NCBI RefSeq assembly: GCF_000818015.1
Contig: NZ_CP007511.1
Span: forward strand, 3,110,501 to 3,174,500
Length of the DNA stretch: 64,000 bases
Reading direction: 5' to 3'
Origin: Stutzerimonas balearica DSM 6083
GTDB taxonomy: Bacteria > Pseudomonadota > Gammaproteobacteria > Pseudomonadales > Pseudomonadaceae
Positions 1 to 10,656 of this stretch are shown piece by piece. The position numbers and the translations under genes are program-made. Below the pieces are notes generated by a model. It did not search any database and was not told the DNA's origin. It saw nothing but the letters and a program-made list of their open reading frames with translations. The first letter of the stretch is position 1. Each line of letters begins with the position of its first letter.

Positions 1-182
1 TTGCCCAGGGCAATGGCGCGAATACGTGATTCGTCGAGGTGCGCCTGGACCTCGGCGAACAGCGAGGCTGATTCGGTCACGATCGACAGCGCCTCGCCGA
101 GCGCCGGCAAGCCGCCCTCGAACCGTACGTCGAGCACCGCGCCACGCACCGCCGTGATTCGCCCTTCGAGTGCTTCTGCCAC
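1..182 (-). CDS. atpD: N-ATPase (alternative F1Fo ATPase) beta subunit, N-terminal part, cut by window edge
   Basis: Read leftwards from a GTG at 180-182, which has an AAGGGG ribosome site upstream. The 60 visible codons give a rotary-ATPase beta-subunit amino end ([19 protein letters not shown], then [20 protein letters not shown]), i.e. the N-terminal beta-barrel before the nucleotide-binding domain. The LPALGEAL and AEVQ(A/Q)HLD pattern fits the N-type ATPase beta subunit better than the housekeeping AtpD; in that family atpD is the first gene of the operon, which agrees with a start here. The Walker A motif and the rest lie outside the window, so the N-type assignment rests on the N-terminus alone. 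Confidence 0.7.
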   Translation of the reverse strand, partial: MAEALEGRITAVRGAVLDVRFEGGLPALGEALSIVTESASLFAEVQAHLDESRIRAIALG

Positions 183-281
183 CGCCGCTGGCCCCTTCTA
201 GGTCCAATGGGTCTCAGCAAAGTGCACTACCGGACAGGCGAACCCGCAAGCGCGGCGACGCCGCAGGCCATCACGGCACCA

Positions 282-593
282 TCATGGTGCGGTGGCGGTA
301 CGCTCCTGCACCAGCACCCAGGGTGCCACGACCACCGCCCACAGATCCGGCCGACGCTCGGCCCAGTCCATGGCTTGCTCGGCAGTCATCTTGGCCAGTT
401 CGCCACTGGTCAACCAGACTTCGACCTTGCTTCGATCGTCTTCGGCCACCGCGGTTGCCACGGCTACCAGGTCGGCCTCGCCTGCAACCCGTAGTAGAGC
501 CCCGCGTGCGAAGAACGGCTCGAGTTCTGGCCAGCTGATTGCCGCCGTCTCGCCCAGGAGCTTGGCATAGAGAGTGCTTGCTTCGTCGTTCAT
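282..593 (-). CDS. DUF2288 family protein
   Basis: A 103-residue protein starting STLYAKLLGETAAISWPEL and ending WAVVVAPWVLVQER, the conserved ends of the DUF2288 family found in many Pseudomonas genomes. No catalytic motif, signal peptide or membrane segment is visible, and no function is known for the family. It runs in the same direction as the ATPase gene 100 bp further on and is divergent from braC. A 7-bp-arm palindrome (276-290) overlaps its stop codon. Confidence 0.8.
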   Translation of the reverse strand: MNDEASTLYAKLLGETAAISWPELEPFFARGALLRVAGEADLVAVATAVAEDDRSKVEVWLTSGELAKMTAEQAMDWAERRPDLWAVVVAPWVLVQERTATAP

Positions 594-674
594 GGGGCTA
601 CCCGTCGCGAAAAGTGCGCAATGATAGCGTCGCCCGTCGTCGCTTCAAGCGAAGCGGTAACCGGCTGTGCAAAC

Positions 675-707
675 GTAGAAGACACTTCTACACTGTACCG
701 GTACAGT
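675..707. promoter_or_regulatory. Two adjacent palindromes upstream of braC
   Basis: Seen directly: GTAGAAG-ACA-CTTCTAC (675-691) abuts a perfect 16-bp palindrome ACTGTACCGGTACAGT (692-707). They lie about 85-118 bp before the braC start and just upstream of the divergent DUF2288 gene. The 16-bp site has the shape of a dimeric repressor operator such as a TetR-family site; the regulator is not identifiable from the window. Confidence 0.5.
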
Positions 708-792
708 TGCCGCACCGTTTCGGGACGTTCGCCCCTTAACGACTCTGCGACACGCAGGATCAAACAATTAAAACGATGCAAGTGGAGCGCTT

Positions 793-1911
793 ATGAAGAA
801 CAAGCAGCGTCTGTCGAAGCTATTTTTGGCCATGGCCCTGAGCGGTGCCGCCAGCTACTCGCTCGCCGCGGATACCATCCGCATCGCCTTGGCCGGCCCG
901 GTGACGGGTGCGGTCGCACAGTATGGCGACATGCAGTTCATCGGTGCCGAGATGGCCATCGAGCAGATCAACAAGGCCGGCGGGGTGAACGGCCAGCAAC
1001 TGGAAGGCGTTCGCTACGACGACGCCTGTGACCCGAAGCAGGCCGTCGCGGTGGCAAACAAGATCGTCAACGACGGCGTGCAATTCGTGGTCGGCCACCT
1101 GTGTTCCAGCTCCACGCAGCCGGCGTCCGATATCTACGAGGACGAAGGCATCCTGATGATCACCGCCGCCTCGACCAGCCCCGAGATCACTTCGCGCGGT
1201 TACCAGCTGATCTTCCGCACCATCGGCCTGGATAGCCTGCAGGGCCCGACCGCCGGCAACTTCATTGCCGAGCACATCAAGCCGAAGAACGTCGCGGTCA
1301 TCCACGACAAGCAGCAGTACGGTGAAGGCATCGCCACCGCCGTCAAGCAGACGCTCGAAGACAAGGGCGTCAAGGTCTCGATGTTCGAAGGCATCAACGC
1401 CGGCGACAACGACTTCTCCTCGCTGATCGCGCGTCTCAAGCGCGAGGGCGTGGACTTCGTCTATTACGGCGGCTACCACCCCGAGCTGGGCCTGCTCCTG
1501 CGCCAGTCCAAGGAAAAGGGTCTGAACGTCCGCTTCATGGGGCCGGAGGGCGTCGGCAACTCGGAAATCTCGGCAATCGCCGGTCCCGCTTCCGAAGGCA
1601 TGTACGTCACCCTGCCCAAGTCGTTCGACCAGGATCCGAAGAACCAGCAGCTGGTCGAGGCCTTCAAGGCCAAGAAGCAGGATCCGAGCGGCCCGTTCGT
1701 GTTCCCCGCCTACGCCGCGGTCCAGGTGATCGCTGAAGGGATCGAGAAAGCCGGCAGCACCGACACCGACAAGGTGGCCGAGGCGCTGCGCAGCAACAGC
1801 TTCGACACCCCGACCGGCACTCTGGAGTTCGATGAGAAGGGCGACCTGAAGAACTTCAACTTCGTGGTCTACGAGTGGCACCAGGACGGCACCAAGACCG
1901 AAGCCAAGTAA
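793..1911 (+). CDS. braC: Branched-chain amino acid ABC transporter, periplasmic binding protein
   Basis: A 372-residue periplasmic-binding-fold protein of the LIV-binding (Peripla_BP_6) family. Residues 1-25 form a Sec signal peptide with probable cleavage after SLA or SLAA, and the mature start DTIRIALAGPVTG is typical of BraC/LivJ. The two cysteines in DACDP and GHLCSS fit the disulfide of this family. It captures Leu/Ile/Val (BraC also binds Ala and Thr) and feeds the BraDE permease. The start has a GGAG site 6 nt upstream. It heads the braCDEFG cluster but a strong hairpin after the stop probably lets it be expressed at a higher level than the membrane genes. Confidence 0.95.
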   Translation: MKNKQRLSKLFLAMALSGAASYSLAADTIRIALAGPVTGAVAQYGDMQFIGAEMAIEQINKAGGVNGQQLEGVRYDDACDPKQAVAVANKIVNDGVQFVVGHLCSSSTQPASDIYEDEGILMITAASTSPEITSRGYQLIFRTIGLDSLQGPTAGNFIAEHIKPKNVAVIHDKQQYGEGIATAVKQTLEDKGVKVSMFEGINAGDNDFSSLIARLKREGVDFVYYGGYHPELGLLLRQSKEKGLNVRFMGPEGVGNSEISAIAGPASEGMYVTLPKSFDQDPKNQQLVEAFKAKKQDPSGPFVFPAYAAVQVIAEGIEKAGSTDTDKVAEALRSNSFDTPTGTLEFDEKGDLKNFNFVVYEWHQDGTKTEAK

Positions 1912-1930
1912 GGGATCTTCATCCAGTCGA

Positions 1931-1963
1931 CAAAGCCCATGCCACGGTATGGGCTTTGTTTTA
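1931..1963 (+). terminator. Hairpin terminator/attenuator between braC and braD
   Basis: Stem CAAAGCCCAT (1931-1940) pairs perfectly with ATGGGCTTTG (1949-1958) across an 8-nt loop and is followed by TTTTA. It lies 20 nt after the braC stop, where partial termination would give the usual excess of binding protein over permease. Confidence 0.8.
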
Positions 1964-2161
1964 GCGGCGGCCCCGCCAAAAGCATCGGGCCGCCCTGCCA
2001 GACCCAGGACCCCAACGAGCGGCCTCGACCCGGGCCCGCCTCGAACCGATGCCGTGCGTGATCCGCAGGGGATCGTACAGCCGTGACGCAGCGCCAGACG
2101 CTGCGTGTTCGATGCGTGCAGCGCGGCCGCCGTGAGGCCCCAGGTACTCCGGAGAGCAGTG

Positions 2162-3081
2162 ATGCCTGAGCTTTACCATTACCTACAACAGCTGATCAAC
2201 GGCCTGACCGTTGGCAGCACCTATGCCTTGATCGCCATCGGTTACACGATGGTCTACGGCATCATCGGAATGATCAACTTCGCTCATGGCGAGGTGTACA
2301 TGATCGGTTCCTATGTCGCCTTCATCGCCCTGATCGGCCTGGCGGCCATGGGGCTCGATTCCTTGCCGTTGCTGATGATCGGCGCCTTCGTCGCCAGCAT
2401 GATCGTCACCAGTGCCTATGGTTACAGCATCGAACGGGTCGCCTACCGGCCATTGCGCGGCAGCAATCGCCTGATCCCGCTGATCTCGGCGATCGGCATG
2501 TCGATCTTCCTGCAGAACGTGGTGCTGCTGACCCAGGACTCCAAGGACAAGGCGATCCCCAACCTGTTCCCGGGCAACCTCGTGTTCGGCGAGAGCACCA
2601 TGAACGGGGTGACCATTTCCTATATGCAGGTGCTGATCTTCATCGTCACCTTCATCGCGATGTATGGACTGACGCTGTTCATCTCGCGCTCGCGCCTCGG
2701 TCGCGCCTGCCGGGCCTGTGCCGAAGACCTCAAGATGGCCAACCTGCTGGGCATCAACACCAACGGCATCATCGCCCTGACCTTCGTCATCGGCGCGGCG
2801 CTGGCAGCCGTCGCCGCCGTGTTGATCAGCATGCAGTACGGCGTGATCAATCCGCATATCGGCTTCCTTGCCGGCATCAAGGCCTTCACCGCCGCGGTCC
2901 TCGGCGGCATCGGCAGCATCCCCGGCGCGATGCTTGGCGGCCTGGTGCTCGGCGTTGCCGAAGCCTTCGGCGCCGACCTGTTCGGCGACCAGTACAAGGA
3001 CGTGGTGGCCTTCAGCCTGCTCGTGCTCGTGCTGCTGTTCCGCCCGACCGGCATCCTCGGCCGTCCGGAGGTTGAAAAGGT

Positions 3082-3085
<4 letters not shown>
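2162..3085 (+). CDS. braD: Branched-chain amino acid ABC transporter permease (LivH family)
   Basis: 307 residues beginning [20 protein letters not shown]. An upstream in-frame start exists at 2105, but the ATG at 2162 has GGAG at good spacing and matches the family N-terminus. About eight hydrophobic segments are visible and the family loop near [17 protein letters not shown], which contacts the ATPase, is present. It forms the inner-membrane channel with BraE. The stop overlaps the braE start by 4 bp (ATGA), so the two are translationally coupled. Confidence 0.95.
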
Positions 3086-4334
<1,249 letters not shown>

Positions 4335-4338
<4 letters not shown>

Positions 4339-5102
4339 GTCGCCCGATTCTGGAAGTACGTGGCCTGACCATGCGCTTCGGCGGCCTGCTGGCCGTCAAC
4401 AACGTGGCCCTGAACGTACAGGAAAAGCAGGTGGTCTCGATGATCGGCCCCAATGGCGCCGGCAAGACCACCGTATTCAACTGCCTGACCGGTTTCTACC
4501 AGCCGACCGACGGTGAGATCCTCATCGAGGGCGAGGCTATCCACGGCCTGCCCGGCCATCAGATCGCTCGCAAGGGCGTGGTGCGGACCTTTCAGAACGT
4601 CCGGCTGTTCAAGGACATGACGGCGGTCGAGAACCTGCTGGTCGCCCAGCATCGCCACCTGAACACCAACTTCCTGGCCGGCCTGTTCAAGACCCCGGGG
4701 TTCCGCCATAGCGAGCGCCAGGCGATGGACTTCGCCCGACACTGGCTCGAGCGGGTCGACCTGGTCGATGTCGCCAACCGCCCTGCCGGCACGCTGGCCT
4801 ACGGTCAGCAGCGGCGCCTGGAGATCGCCCGCTGCATGATGACGCGCCCGCGCATCCTCATGCTCGACGAGCCGGCGGCCGGCCTGAACCCCAAGGAAAC
4901 CGAGGACCTGAAGGCCCTGATCGGCATGCTCCGGCAGGACCACGGTGTCACGGTGCTGCTGATCGAGCACGACATGAAGCTGGTGATGAGCATTTCCGAC
5001 CATATCTACGTGATCAACCAGGGCACGCCCCTGGCAGACGGGACGCCGGAGCAGATCCGCAATAATCCGGATGTGATCAAGGCCTACCTGGGAGAGGCGT
5101 AA
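4335..5102 (+). CDS. braF: Branched-chain amino acid ABC transporter ATP-binding protein (LivG family)
   Basis: 255 residues. Walker [10 protein letters not shown] at about 38-46, signature-like segment [15 protein letters not shown], Walker [15 protein letters not shown] and the H-loop in LIEHDMK are all present. It hydrolyses ATP to drive BraDE together with BraG. The start overlaps the braE stop and braG follows 3 bp after the stop. Confidence 0.95.
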
Positions 5103-5105
5103 GCG

Positions 5106-5807
5106 ATGCTGACTTTCGAGAACGTCTCGACCTTCTACGGCAAGATCCAGGCGCTGCACGAGGTGAACGTGCACGTCGAGCGGGGAGAAATCGTCACGCT
5201 GATCGGCGCCAATGGCGCGGGCAAGTCCACTCTGCTGATGACGCTATGCGGCTCGCCACAGGCGGCCAGCGGCAGCATCCGCTTCGAGGGTGAGGAGCTG
5301 GTGGGCCAGCAGAGCTGCGACATCATGCGCAAGGCGATTGCGGTGGTCCCCGAGGGGCGCCGCATATTTGCGCGCCTGACGGTGGAGGAAAACCTGGCGA
5401 TGGGCGGCTTCTTCACCGAGAAAGGCGCCTACCAGGAGCAGCTGCACAAGGTTCTGGAGCTGTTCCCTCGGCTCAAGGAGCGCTACCAGCAACGCGGCGG
5501 CACCATGTCTGGCGGCGAGCAGCAAATGCTCGCCATTGGCCGCGCGCTGATGAGCAAGCCGAAGCTCCTGTTGCTGGACGAGCCTTCGCTCGGCCTGGCC
5601 CCGATCGTCATCCAGCAGATCTTCGAGATCATCGAGCAGTTGCGAGAGGACGGCGTGACCGTGTTCCTGGTCGAGCAGAATGCCAACCAGGCCTTGAAGC
5701 TCGCCGACCGCGGCTATGTGCTGGAGAACGGGCACATCGTGATGCAGGGAAGCGGCCACGACCTGCTCACCGATCCCAAGGTGCGCGAGGCCTACCTGGG
5801 CGCGTGA
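5106..5807 (+). CDS. braG: Branched-chain amino acid ABC transporter ATP-binding protein (LivF family)
   Basis: 233 residues, the normal LivF length. Walker A GANGAGKST at about 35-43, signature MSGGEQQMLAIGRAL, Walker B LLLLDEPSLGLAP and the LVEQNANQAL H-loop variant typical of LivF are present. It is the second ATPase of the transporter and the last gene of the cluster. Confidence 0.95.
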   Translation: MLTFENVSTFYGKIQALHEVNVHVERGEIVTLIGANGAGKSTLLMTLCGSPQAASGSIRFEGEELVGQQSCDIMRKAIAVVPEGRRIFARLTVEENLAMGGFFTEKGAYQEQLHKVLELFPRLKERYQQRGGTMSGGEQQMLAIGRALMSKPKLLLLDEPSLGLAPIVIQQIFEIIEQLREDGVTVFLVEQNANQALKLADRGYVLENGHIVMQGSGHDLLTDPKVREAYLGA

Positions 5808-5815
5808 AGCCAAGT

Positions 5816-5844
5816 GCATGCCGGCGGCCTTCGCCCCGGCATGC
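5816..5844. terminator. Hairpin between convergent braG and dcd
   Basis: GCATGCCGG (5816-5824) pairs with CCGGCATGC (5836-5844), a 9-bp stem without a clear U-tract. Its place just after braG, facing convergent dcd, suggests transcript end protection or termination. Confidence 0.5.
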
Positions 5845-5882
5845 GGCCCTACCGCCACGCAGACGGCAGGCGCAAGGAGGGC

Positions 5883-6449
5883 TCACGCCCTCGGCAGCGT
5901 GACGCCGGTCTGCCCCTGATACTTGCCGCCGCGATCCCGGTAGGACACTTCGCACGCTTCATCGGACTGCAGGAAGAGCATCTGCGCCACCCCTTCGTTG
6001 GCGTAGATCTTCGCTGGCAAGGTAGTGGTGTTGGAGAACTCGAGCGTCACGTGGCCTTCCCACTCCGGCTCGAGCGGCGTGACATTGACGATGATGCCGC
6101 AACGCGCATAGGTGCTCTTGCCCAGGCATATAGTCAGCACGTCGCGCGGAATGCGGAAATACTCCACGGTGCGCGCCAGCGCAAAGGAGTTCGGCGGAAT
6201 GATGCACACCGGCCCTTTCACATCGACAAAGCTCTTCTCGTCGAAGTGCTTCGGATCGACGGTCGCCGAGTGGATATTGGTGAATACCTTGAACTCGTCC
6301 GCGCAGCGCACATCGTAGCCGTAGCTGGAAACGCCGTACGAGATCAGTCGCTCGCTACCCTCGGTACGTACCTGGCGCTCGACGAACGGCTCGATCATGC
6401 CGTGTTCCTGGGCCATGCGGCGAATCCACTTGTCCGATTTAATGCTCAT
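5883..6449 (-). CDS. dcd: dCTP deaminase
   Basis: 188 residues, the exact family length. It deaminates dCTP to dUTP, the main route to dUMP for thymidylate synthesis. The trimeric dUTPase-like fold is marked by [24 protein letters not shown], with the catalytic Glu just before [11 protein letters not shown]. The ATG at 6447-6449 gives the usual [13 protein letters not shown] start. It is a single gene, convergent with braG and divergent from the cold-shock gene. Confidence 0.95.
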   Translation of the reverse strand: MSIKSDKWIRRMAQEHGMIEPFVERQVRTEGSERLISYGVSSYGYDVRCADEFKVFTNIHSATVDPKHFDEKSFVDVKGPVCIIPPNSFALARTVEYFRIPRDVLTICLGKSTYARCGIIVNVTPLEPEWEGHVTLEFSNTTTLPAKIYANEGVAQMLFLQSDEACEVSYRDRGGKYQGQTGVTLPRA

Positions 6450-6760
6450 GGCGGCGTCCTGATCTGGCTGGTTTCTGAGAATAAAAGCAGCGTGCATCTT
6501 ACCGGCGCCGTTGGTGCTCTCCAAGTCCGCACGAAGGGCGGAAAAGCATGGCCCCAGGCCAGCCCCGAGGCACGACCACACGCCACAGAAGGAAATCGAA
6601 AAATAAAGCTCGCTTTGCTGGAGAAAACGGGTATTGTTAGCCCGCTGTTGCTGCAAAGTGTCACCGTGAATCGCTCGAAACGACTTCCATCTCCTTGCAC
6701 ACAGTGTTGTCCGGGCTTCGCCCGAGCTTCTCCCCACAACCTTGTCCAAGGAGACATCAG
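6450..6760. other. Intergenic region between dcd and the cold-shock gene
   Basis: 311 bp with no convincing coding region. It must hold the dcd promoter and the promoter and leader of the cold-shock gene. A short hairpin (CGGGC-TTC-GCCCG, near 6710-6725) sits in the presumed leader just upstream of the AAGGAG ribosome site. Confidence 0.6.
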
Positions 6761-6970
6761 ATGTCCAATCGCCAAACCGGTACCGTCAAGTGGTTCAACG
6801 ATGAGAAAGGCTACGGCTTCATCACCCCCCAGAGCGGTGACGACCTGTTCGTTCACTTCCGCGCTATCCAGGGTGACGGCTTCAAGAGCCTGAAGGAAGG
6901 CCAGCAGGTTTCCTTCGTTGCTACCCGCGGCCAGAAAGGCATGCAGGCCGAGGAAGTTCAGGTTATCTAA
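6761..6970 (+). CDS. capB: CapB/CspA-type cold-shock protein
   Basis: 69-residue single cold-shock domain. The RNA-binding motifs RNP1 (KGYGFI) and RNP2 (LFVHF) are intact, and the C-terminus [14 protein letters not shown] is that of the Pseudomonas CapB/CspA group. It binds single-stranded RNA/DNA as an RNA chaperone. The ATG at 6761 follows AAGGAGA at 8 nt; longer in-frame starts upstream lack a ribosome site and would add a non-family tail. Confidence 0.93.
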   Translation: MSNRQTGTVKWFNDEKGYGFITPQSGDDLFVHFRAIQGDGFKSLKEGQQVSFVATRGQKGMQAEEVQVI

Positions 6971-6990
6971 CCTATCCTTCGGCTAGTAGA

Positions 6991-7016
6991 AAGCCCCGCT
7001 CATGCGGGGCTTTTTC
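6991..7016. terminator. Bidirectional Rho-independent terminator
   Basis: AAAGCCCCGC-TCAT-GCGGGGCTTTTT: an 8-bp GC stem with U-tracts on both strands, placed between the convergent cold-shock gene and apbC. Confidence 0.9.
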
Positions 7017-7070
7017 GTTTCTGCCGCCATGCAGCATGGGCCGCCGTGCTTACCACGGCGGCACCGCCAG

Positions 7071-8165
7071 TCAGTCGTCCGACACCGTGATGTTGGGCAT
7101 CGACTGCGCAATGATCTGACCGCTCTGGCTGATACGCGCGCCAACCGTACGAGCGACCTCCTGATAGATCATGGCGATCTGGCTTTCCGGATCGGCGATC
7201 ACCGTCGGGCGCCCGGCGTCCGCCTGACTGCGGATCGCCATCGAGAGTGGCAGCGAGGCCAGCAGATCGACGTTGTACTGCGCCGCCAGCTTCTCGCCGC
7301 CCCCCTCACCGAACAGATGTTCGGCGTGTCCGCAGTTGGAACAGATGTGGATGGCCATGTTCTCCACCACACCAAGTACCGGGATGTTCACCTTGCGGAA
7401 CATTTCCACACCTTTCTTCGCATCGAGCAATGCCAGATCCTGCGGTGTGGTTACGATGACAGCGCCGGTCACCGGCACCTTTTGCGCCAGCGTCAGCTGA
7501 ATGTCGCCGGTGCCCGGGGGCATGTCGATGACCAGGTAGTCCAGATCGCGCCACGCGGTCTGGGTGATCAGTTGCAACAGCGCACCGGATACCATTGGTC
7601 CGCGCCAGACCACCGGGGTACGGTCGTCGGAGAGAAACGCCATCGACATCAGCTGCACGCCGTGGGCCTCGAGCGGCACGAAGAACTTCTCGTCACGCAC
7701 CTGTGGGCGAGTGCCCTCGGCAATCCCGAACATGATGCCCACGCTAGGCCCATAGATATCGGCGTCCAGCACCCCAACCCGCGCGCCTTCACGCGCGAGC
7801 GCCAGCGCCAGGTTGGCCGCCGTGGTGGACTTGCCCACGCCGCCCTTGCCCGACGCCACCGCGATGATGTTCTTCACGCTCGCCAGTGCCGGCACCTGAT
7901 CCAGGGCCTTGTGCGGCTTTACCACGCAATCGACCTGCACGTCGGCACGCGCCACCTCGTCGAGCCCCTCGATCGCCATGGCCAGCATCTGTGCCCAGCC
8001 ACTGCGGAACAAGCCGGCGGCATAGCCCAGCTCGAGCTGGACGCAGACGCGATCGCCCTGGATCTCGATGGAGCGCACGCAGCCGGCGCTCACCGGATCC
8101 TGATTCAGATGGGGGTCGGTGTACTGACGCAATACGGATTCCACAGCTTCGCGGGTGACAGGCAT
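7071..8165 (-). CDS. apbC: Iron-sulfur cluster carrier P-loop ATPase ApbC/Mrp
   Basis: 364 residues. An N-terminal MIP18/DUF59-like domain (about 1-90) precedes the Mrp NTPase domain with the deviant Walker A GKGGVGKST near residue 107, the D-x-D region GVLDADIYGPS and the CxxC pair CSNCGH that bridges an Fe-S cluster in the dimer. It carries or inserts [4Fe-4S] clusters. It is divergent from metG, a pairing usual in Pseudomonas. Confidence 0.93.
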   Translation of the reverse strand: MPVTREAVESVLRQYTDPHLNQDPVSAGCVRSIEIQGDRVCVQLELGYAAGLFRSGWAQMLAMAIEGLDEVARADVQVDCVVKPHKALDQVPALASVKNIIAVASGKGGVGKSTTAANLALALAREGARVGVLDADIYGPSVGIMFGIAEGTRPQVRDEKFFVPLEAHGVQLMSMAFLSDDRTPVVWRGPMVSGALLQLITQTAWRDLDYLVIDMPPGTGDIQLTLAQKVPVTGAVIVTTPQDLALLDAKKGVEMFRKVNIPVLGVVENMAIHICSNCGHAEHLFGEGGGEKLAAQYNVDLLASLPLSMAIRSQADAGRPTVIADPESQIAMIYQEVARTVGARISQSGQIIAQSMPNITVSDD

Positions 8166-8346
8166 GGGTACTCCAAGAAAGACCGAGCAAAACAGACAGG
8201 CATGTTACTCCCTGGACCGAAATCGGCCCACCGGCGCGCAATGCTGGTGGTTGGACTATCGACACGGCAAGGCGTGCGGATGAAAAAAACCGGCTGCAGC
8301 TTTATAGTGCCGAGCTTTCTCCCAGCAATTGCGACTGCAGAAGCCC

Positions 8347-10389
8347 ATGTCCGAAGCCCGCAAGATCCTCGTCACCAGCGCCCTGCCCTACGCCAACGGC
8401 TCGATCCACCTCGGCCACATGCTCGAGTACATCCAGACCGACATGTGGGTGCGCTTCCAGAAGCTGCGCGGCAACCAATGTGTGTACGTCTGCGCCGATG
8501 ACGCGCACGGCTCGGCGATCATGCTGCGCGCCGAAAAGGAAGGCATCACGCCGGAGCAGCTGATCGCCAACGTGCAAGCCGAGCACAGTGCCGATTTCGC
8601 CGACTTTCTGGTCGACTTCGACAACTTCTATTCGACGCATTCGGATGAGAACCGTGAGCTCGCCGAGCTGATCTACACGCGCCTGCACGATGCGGGGCAC
8701 ATAGCGACGCGCTCGGTGACCCAGTATTTCGACCCCGAGAAAGGCATGTTCCTCGCCGACCGCTTCATCAAAGGCACGTGCCCGAAGTGCGGCGCCGAAG
8801 ATCAGTACGGCGACAACTGCGAGAAGTGCGGTGCGACCTACGAGCCGACCGAACTGAAAGATCCGCGATCGGCGATCTCCGGCGCCACCCCGGTGCTCAA
8901 GGACTCCAAGCACTTCTTCTTCAAGCTGCCCGACTTCGAGGCGATGCTCAAGGAATGGACCCGCGGCGGCGCGCTGCAAGAGTCGGTGGCCAACAAGATC
9001 GCCGAGTGGCTCGATGGTGGCCTGCAGGAATGGGACATCTCCCGCGACGCCCCCTACTTCGGCTTCGAGATCCCCGGCGAGCCGGGCAAGTACTTCTACG
9101 TCTGGCTGGATGCACCGATCGGCTACATGGCGAGCTTCCGGAATCTCTGCAATCGCCGCCCCGAACTGTCCTTCGACGCTTTCTGGAGCAAGGACTCGAG
9201 TGCCGAGCTGTACCACTTCATCGGCAAGGACATCATCAACTTCCATACGCTGTTCTGGCCGGCCATGCTCGAGGGCGCGGGCTTCCGCAAGCCGACCGCG
9301 GTGAACGTGCACGGCTACCTGACGGTGAATGGGCAGAAAATGTCCAAGTCGCGCGGCACCTTCATCAAGGCGCGCACCTATCTTGAGCACCTCAATCCCG
9401 AATACCTGCGCTACTACTACGCCTCCAAGCTCGGCCGTGGCGTCGACGACCTCGACCTGAACCTCGAGGATTTCGTGCAGAAGGTCAATTCCGACCTGGT
9501 CGGAAAGGTGGTCAACATCGCCAGCCGCTGCGCCGGCTTCATCCACAAGGGCAATGGCGGCGTGATGGTCGACGCCGATCCCGAGCCGGAACTCTGGGCA
9601 GCCTTCCAGGCCGCCGCGCCGAGCATCGCTGATGCCTACGAAGCGCGCGACTTCGCCCGAGCCATGCGCGAGATCATGCATCTGGCCGACCGCGCCAATG
9701 CCTGGATCGCCGACAAGGCGCCCTGGGCACTGAACAAGGTCGAGGGCAAGCAGGCCGAGGTACAGGAAATCTGCGCACTGGGTATCAACCTGTTCCGCCA
9801 GCTGGTCATATTCCTCAAGCCCGTGCTGCCCAATCTGGCCGCTGCCGCCGAGCGATTCCTCAACGTCGAGCCGCTCAGCTGGTCGGACCACGCAGCGCCT
9901 CTGGCCAACCACTCGCTCAACGCCTTTACCCCACTGATGACTCGCATCGAGCCCGCAAAGATAGACGCCATGATCGAAGCCTCCAAAGAAGACCTCGCCG
10001 CCCAGGCCACCGAAGCAGTTGCCCAAGGTAACGGCGAGCTGATCAAGGAGCCGCTGGCGCCGGAAATCAACTTCGACGCCTTCGCTGCGGTGGATCTGCG
10101 CATAGCCCTGATCGAGAAGGCCGAGTTCGTCGAGGGAGCCGACAAGCTGCTGCGCCTGACCCTGGACATCGGCGACGCCAAGCGCAACGTGTTCTCGGGC
10201 ATCAAGAGTGCCTATCCGGAACCGAGCAAGCTGGAAGGCCGACTGACGCTTTACGTCGCCAACCTGGCACCGCGCAAGATGAAGTTCGGCCTGTCCGAAG
10301 GCATGGTGCTGGCCGCAGGCCCGGGCGGCAGCGAGATCTACCTGCTTAGCCCGGACGCCGGCGCCAAACCTGGCCAGCGCGTCATGTAA
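8347..10389 (+). CDS. metG: Methionyl-tRNA synthetase
   Basis: 680 residues from [20 protein letters not shown]; an in-frame ATG at 8329 would add six residues foreign to the family. The HIGH motif (HLGH), KMSKS, the zinc-binding knuckle CPKC...CEKC near residue 145 and a C-terminal EMAP/Trbp111-like tRNA-binding domain (last 110 residues, [21 protein letters not shown]) are all present. This is the long dimeric form typical of gamma-proteobacteria. Confidence 0.96.
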   Translation: MSEARKILVTSALPYANGSIHLGHMLEYIQTDMWVRFQKLRGNQCVYVCADDAHGSAIMLRAEKEGITPEQLIANVQAEHSADFADFLVDFDNFYSTHSDENRELAELIYTRLHDAGHIATRSVTQYFDPEKGMFLADRFIKGTCPKCGAEDQYGDNCEKCGATYEPTELKDPRSAISGATPVLKDSKHFFFKLPDFEAMLKEWTRGGALQESVANKIAEWLDGGLQEWDISRDAPYFGFEIPGEPGKYFYVWLDAPIGYMASFRNLCNRRPELSFDAFWSKDSSAELYHFIGKDIINFHTLFWPAMLEGAGFRKPTAVNVHGYLTVNGQKMSKSRGTFIKARTYLEHLNPEYLRYYYASKLGRGVDDLDLNLEDFVQKVNSDLVGKVVNIASRCAGFIHKGNGGVMVDADPEPELWAAFQAAAPSIADAYEARDFARAMREIMHLADRANAWIADKAPWALNKVEGKQAEVQEICALGINLFRQLVIFLKPVLPNLAAAAERFLNVEPLSWSDHAAPLANHSLNAFTPLMTRIEPAKIDAMIEASKEDLAAQATEAVAQGNGELIKEPLAPEINFDAFAAVDLRIALIEKAEFVEGADKLLRLTLDIGDAKRNVFSGIKSAYPEPSKLEGRLTLYVANLAPRKMKFGLSEGMVLAAGPGGSEIYLLSPDAGAKPGQRVM

Positions 10390-10395
10390 CCTGGC

Positions 10396-10427
10396 CCTGC
10401 GAGCCGGTCACAAAGCCGGCTCGCAGG
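10396..10427 (+). terminator. Strong hairpin after metG
   Basis: A perfect 12-bp stem CCTGCGAGCCGG / CCGGCTCGCAGG with an 8-nt loop begins 7 nt after the metG stop. There is no U-tract, so it is a stabiliser or weak terminator before the next two genes. Confidence 0.6.
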
Positions 10428-10449
10428 CCTGACGCCCCATGGGAAAGCC

Positions 10450-10656
10450 ATGCGCGAACCTATCGATCCTTCACGCTGCCCGCTGTGCGGCCAGCCCAAC
10501 CAGTGCGCCGAATGCGAACCCGGCGCGGAACAGCCTTGCTGGTGCGTGTCGCTGACCATTCCAGCCAGCACCCTCGACCGCCTCCCCGACGCGCTCAGAA
10601 ACCGGGCCTGTCTCTGCCTCCGCTGCGCCCGCAGCGAGCCCTGCAGCGACGCCTGA
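10450..10656 (+). CDS. Cysteine-rich CWC family protein
   Basis: 68 residues with ten cysteines, arranged CPLCGQPNQCAEC ... PCWC ... CLCLRCAR, the signature of the small CWC protein family. The cysteines probably hold zinc; the role is unknown. The TGA stop overlaps the rsuA ATG by one base, so the two genes are coupled. Confidence 0.85.
   Translation: MREPIDPSRCPLCGQPNQCAECEPGAEQPCWCVSLTIPASTLDRLPDALRNRACLCLRCARSEPCSDA

Noticed and set aside
820..1881. Long open frame antisense to braC (353 codons)
   Set aside because: High-GC shadow frame; composition is His/Val/Asp-rich with no domain, and braC on the other strand is certain.
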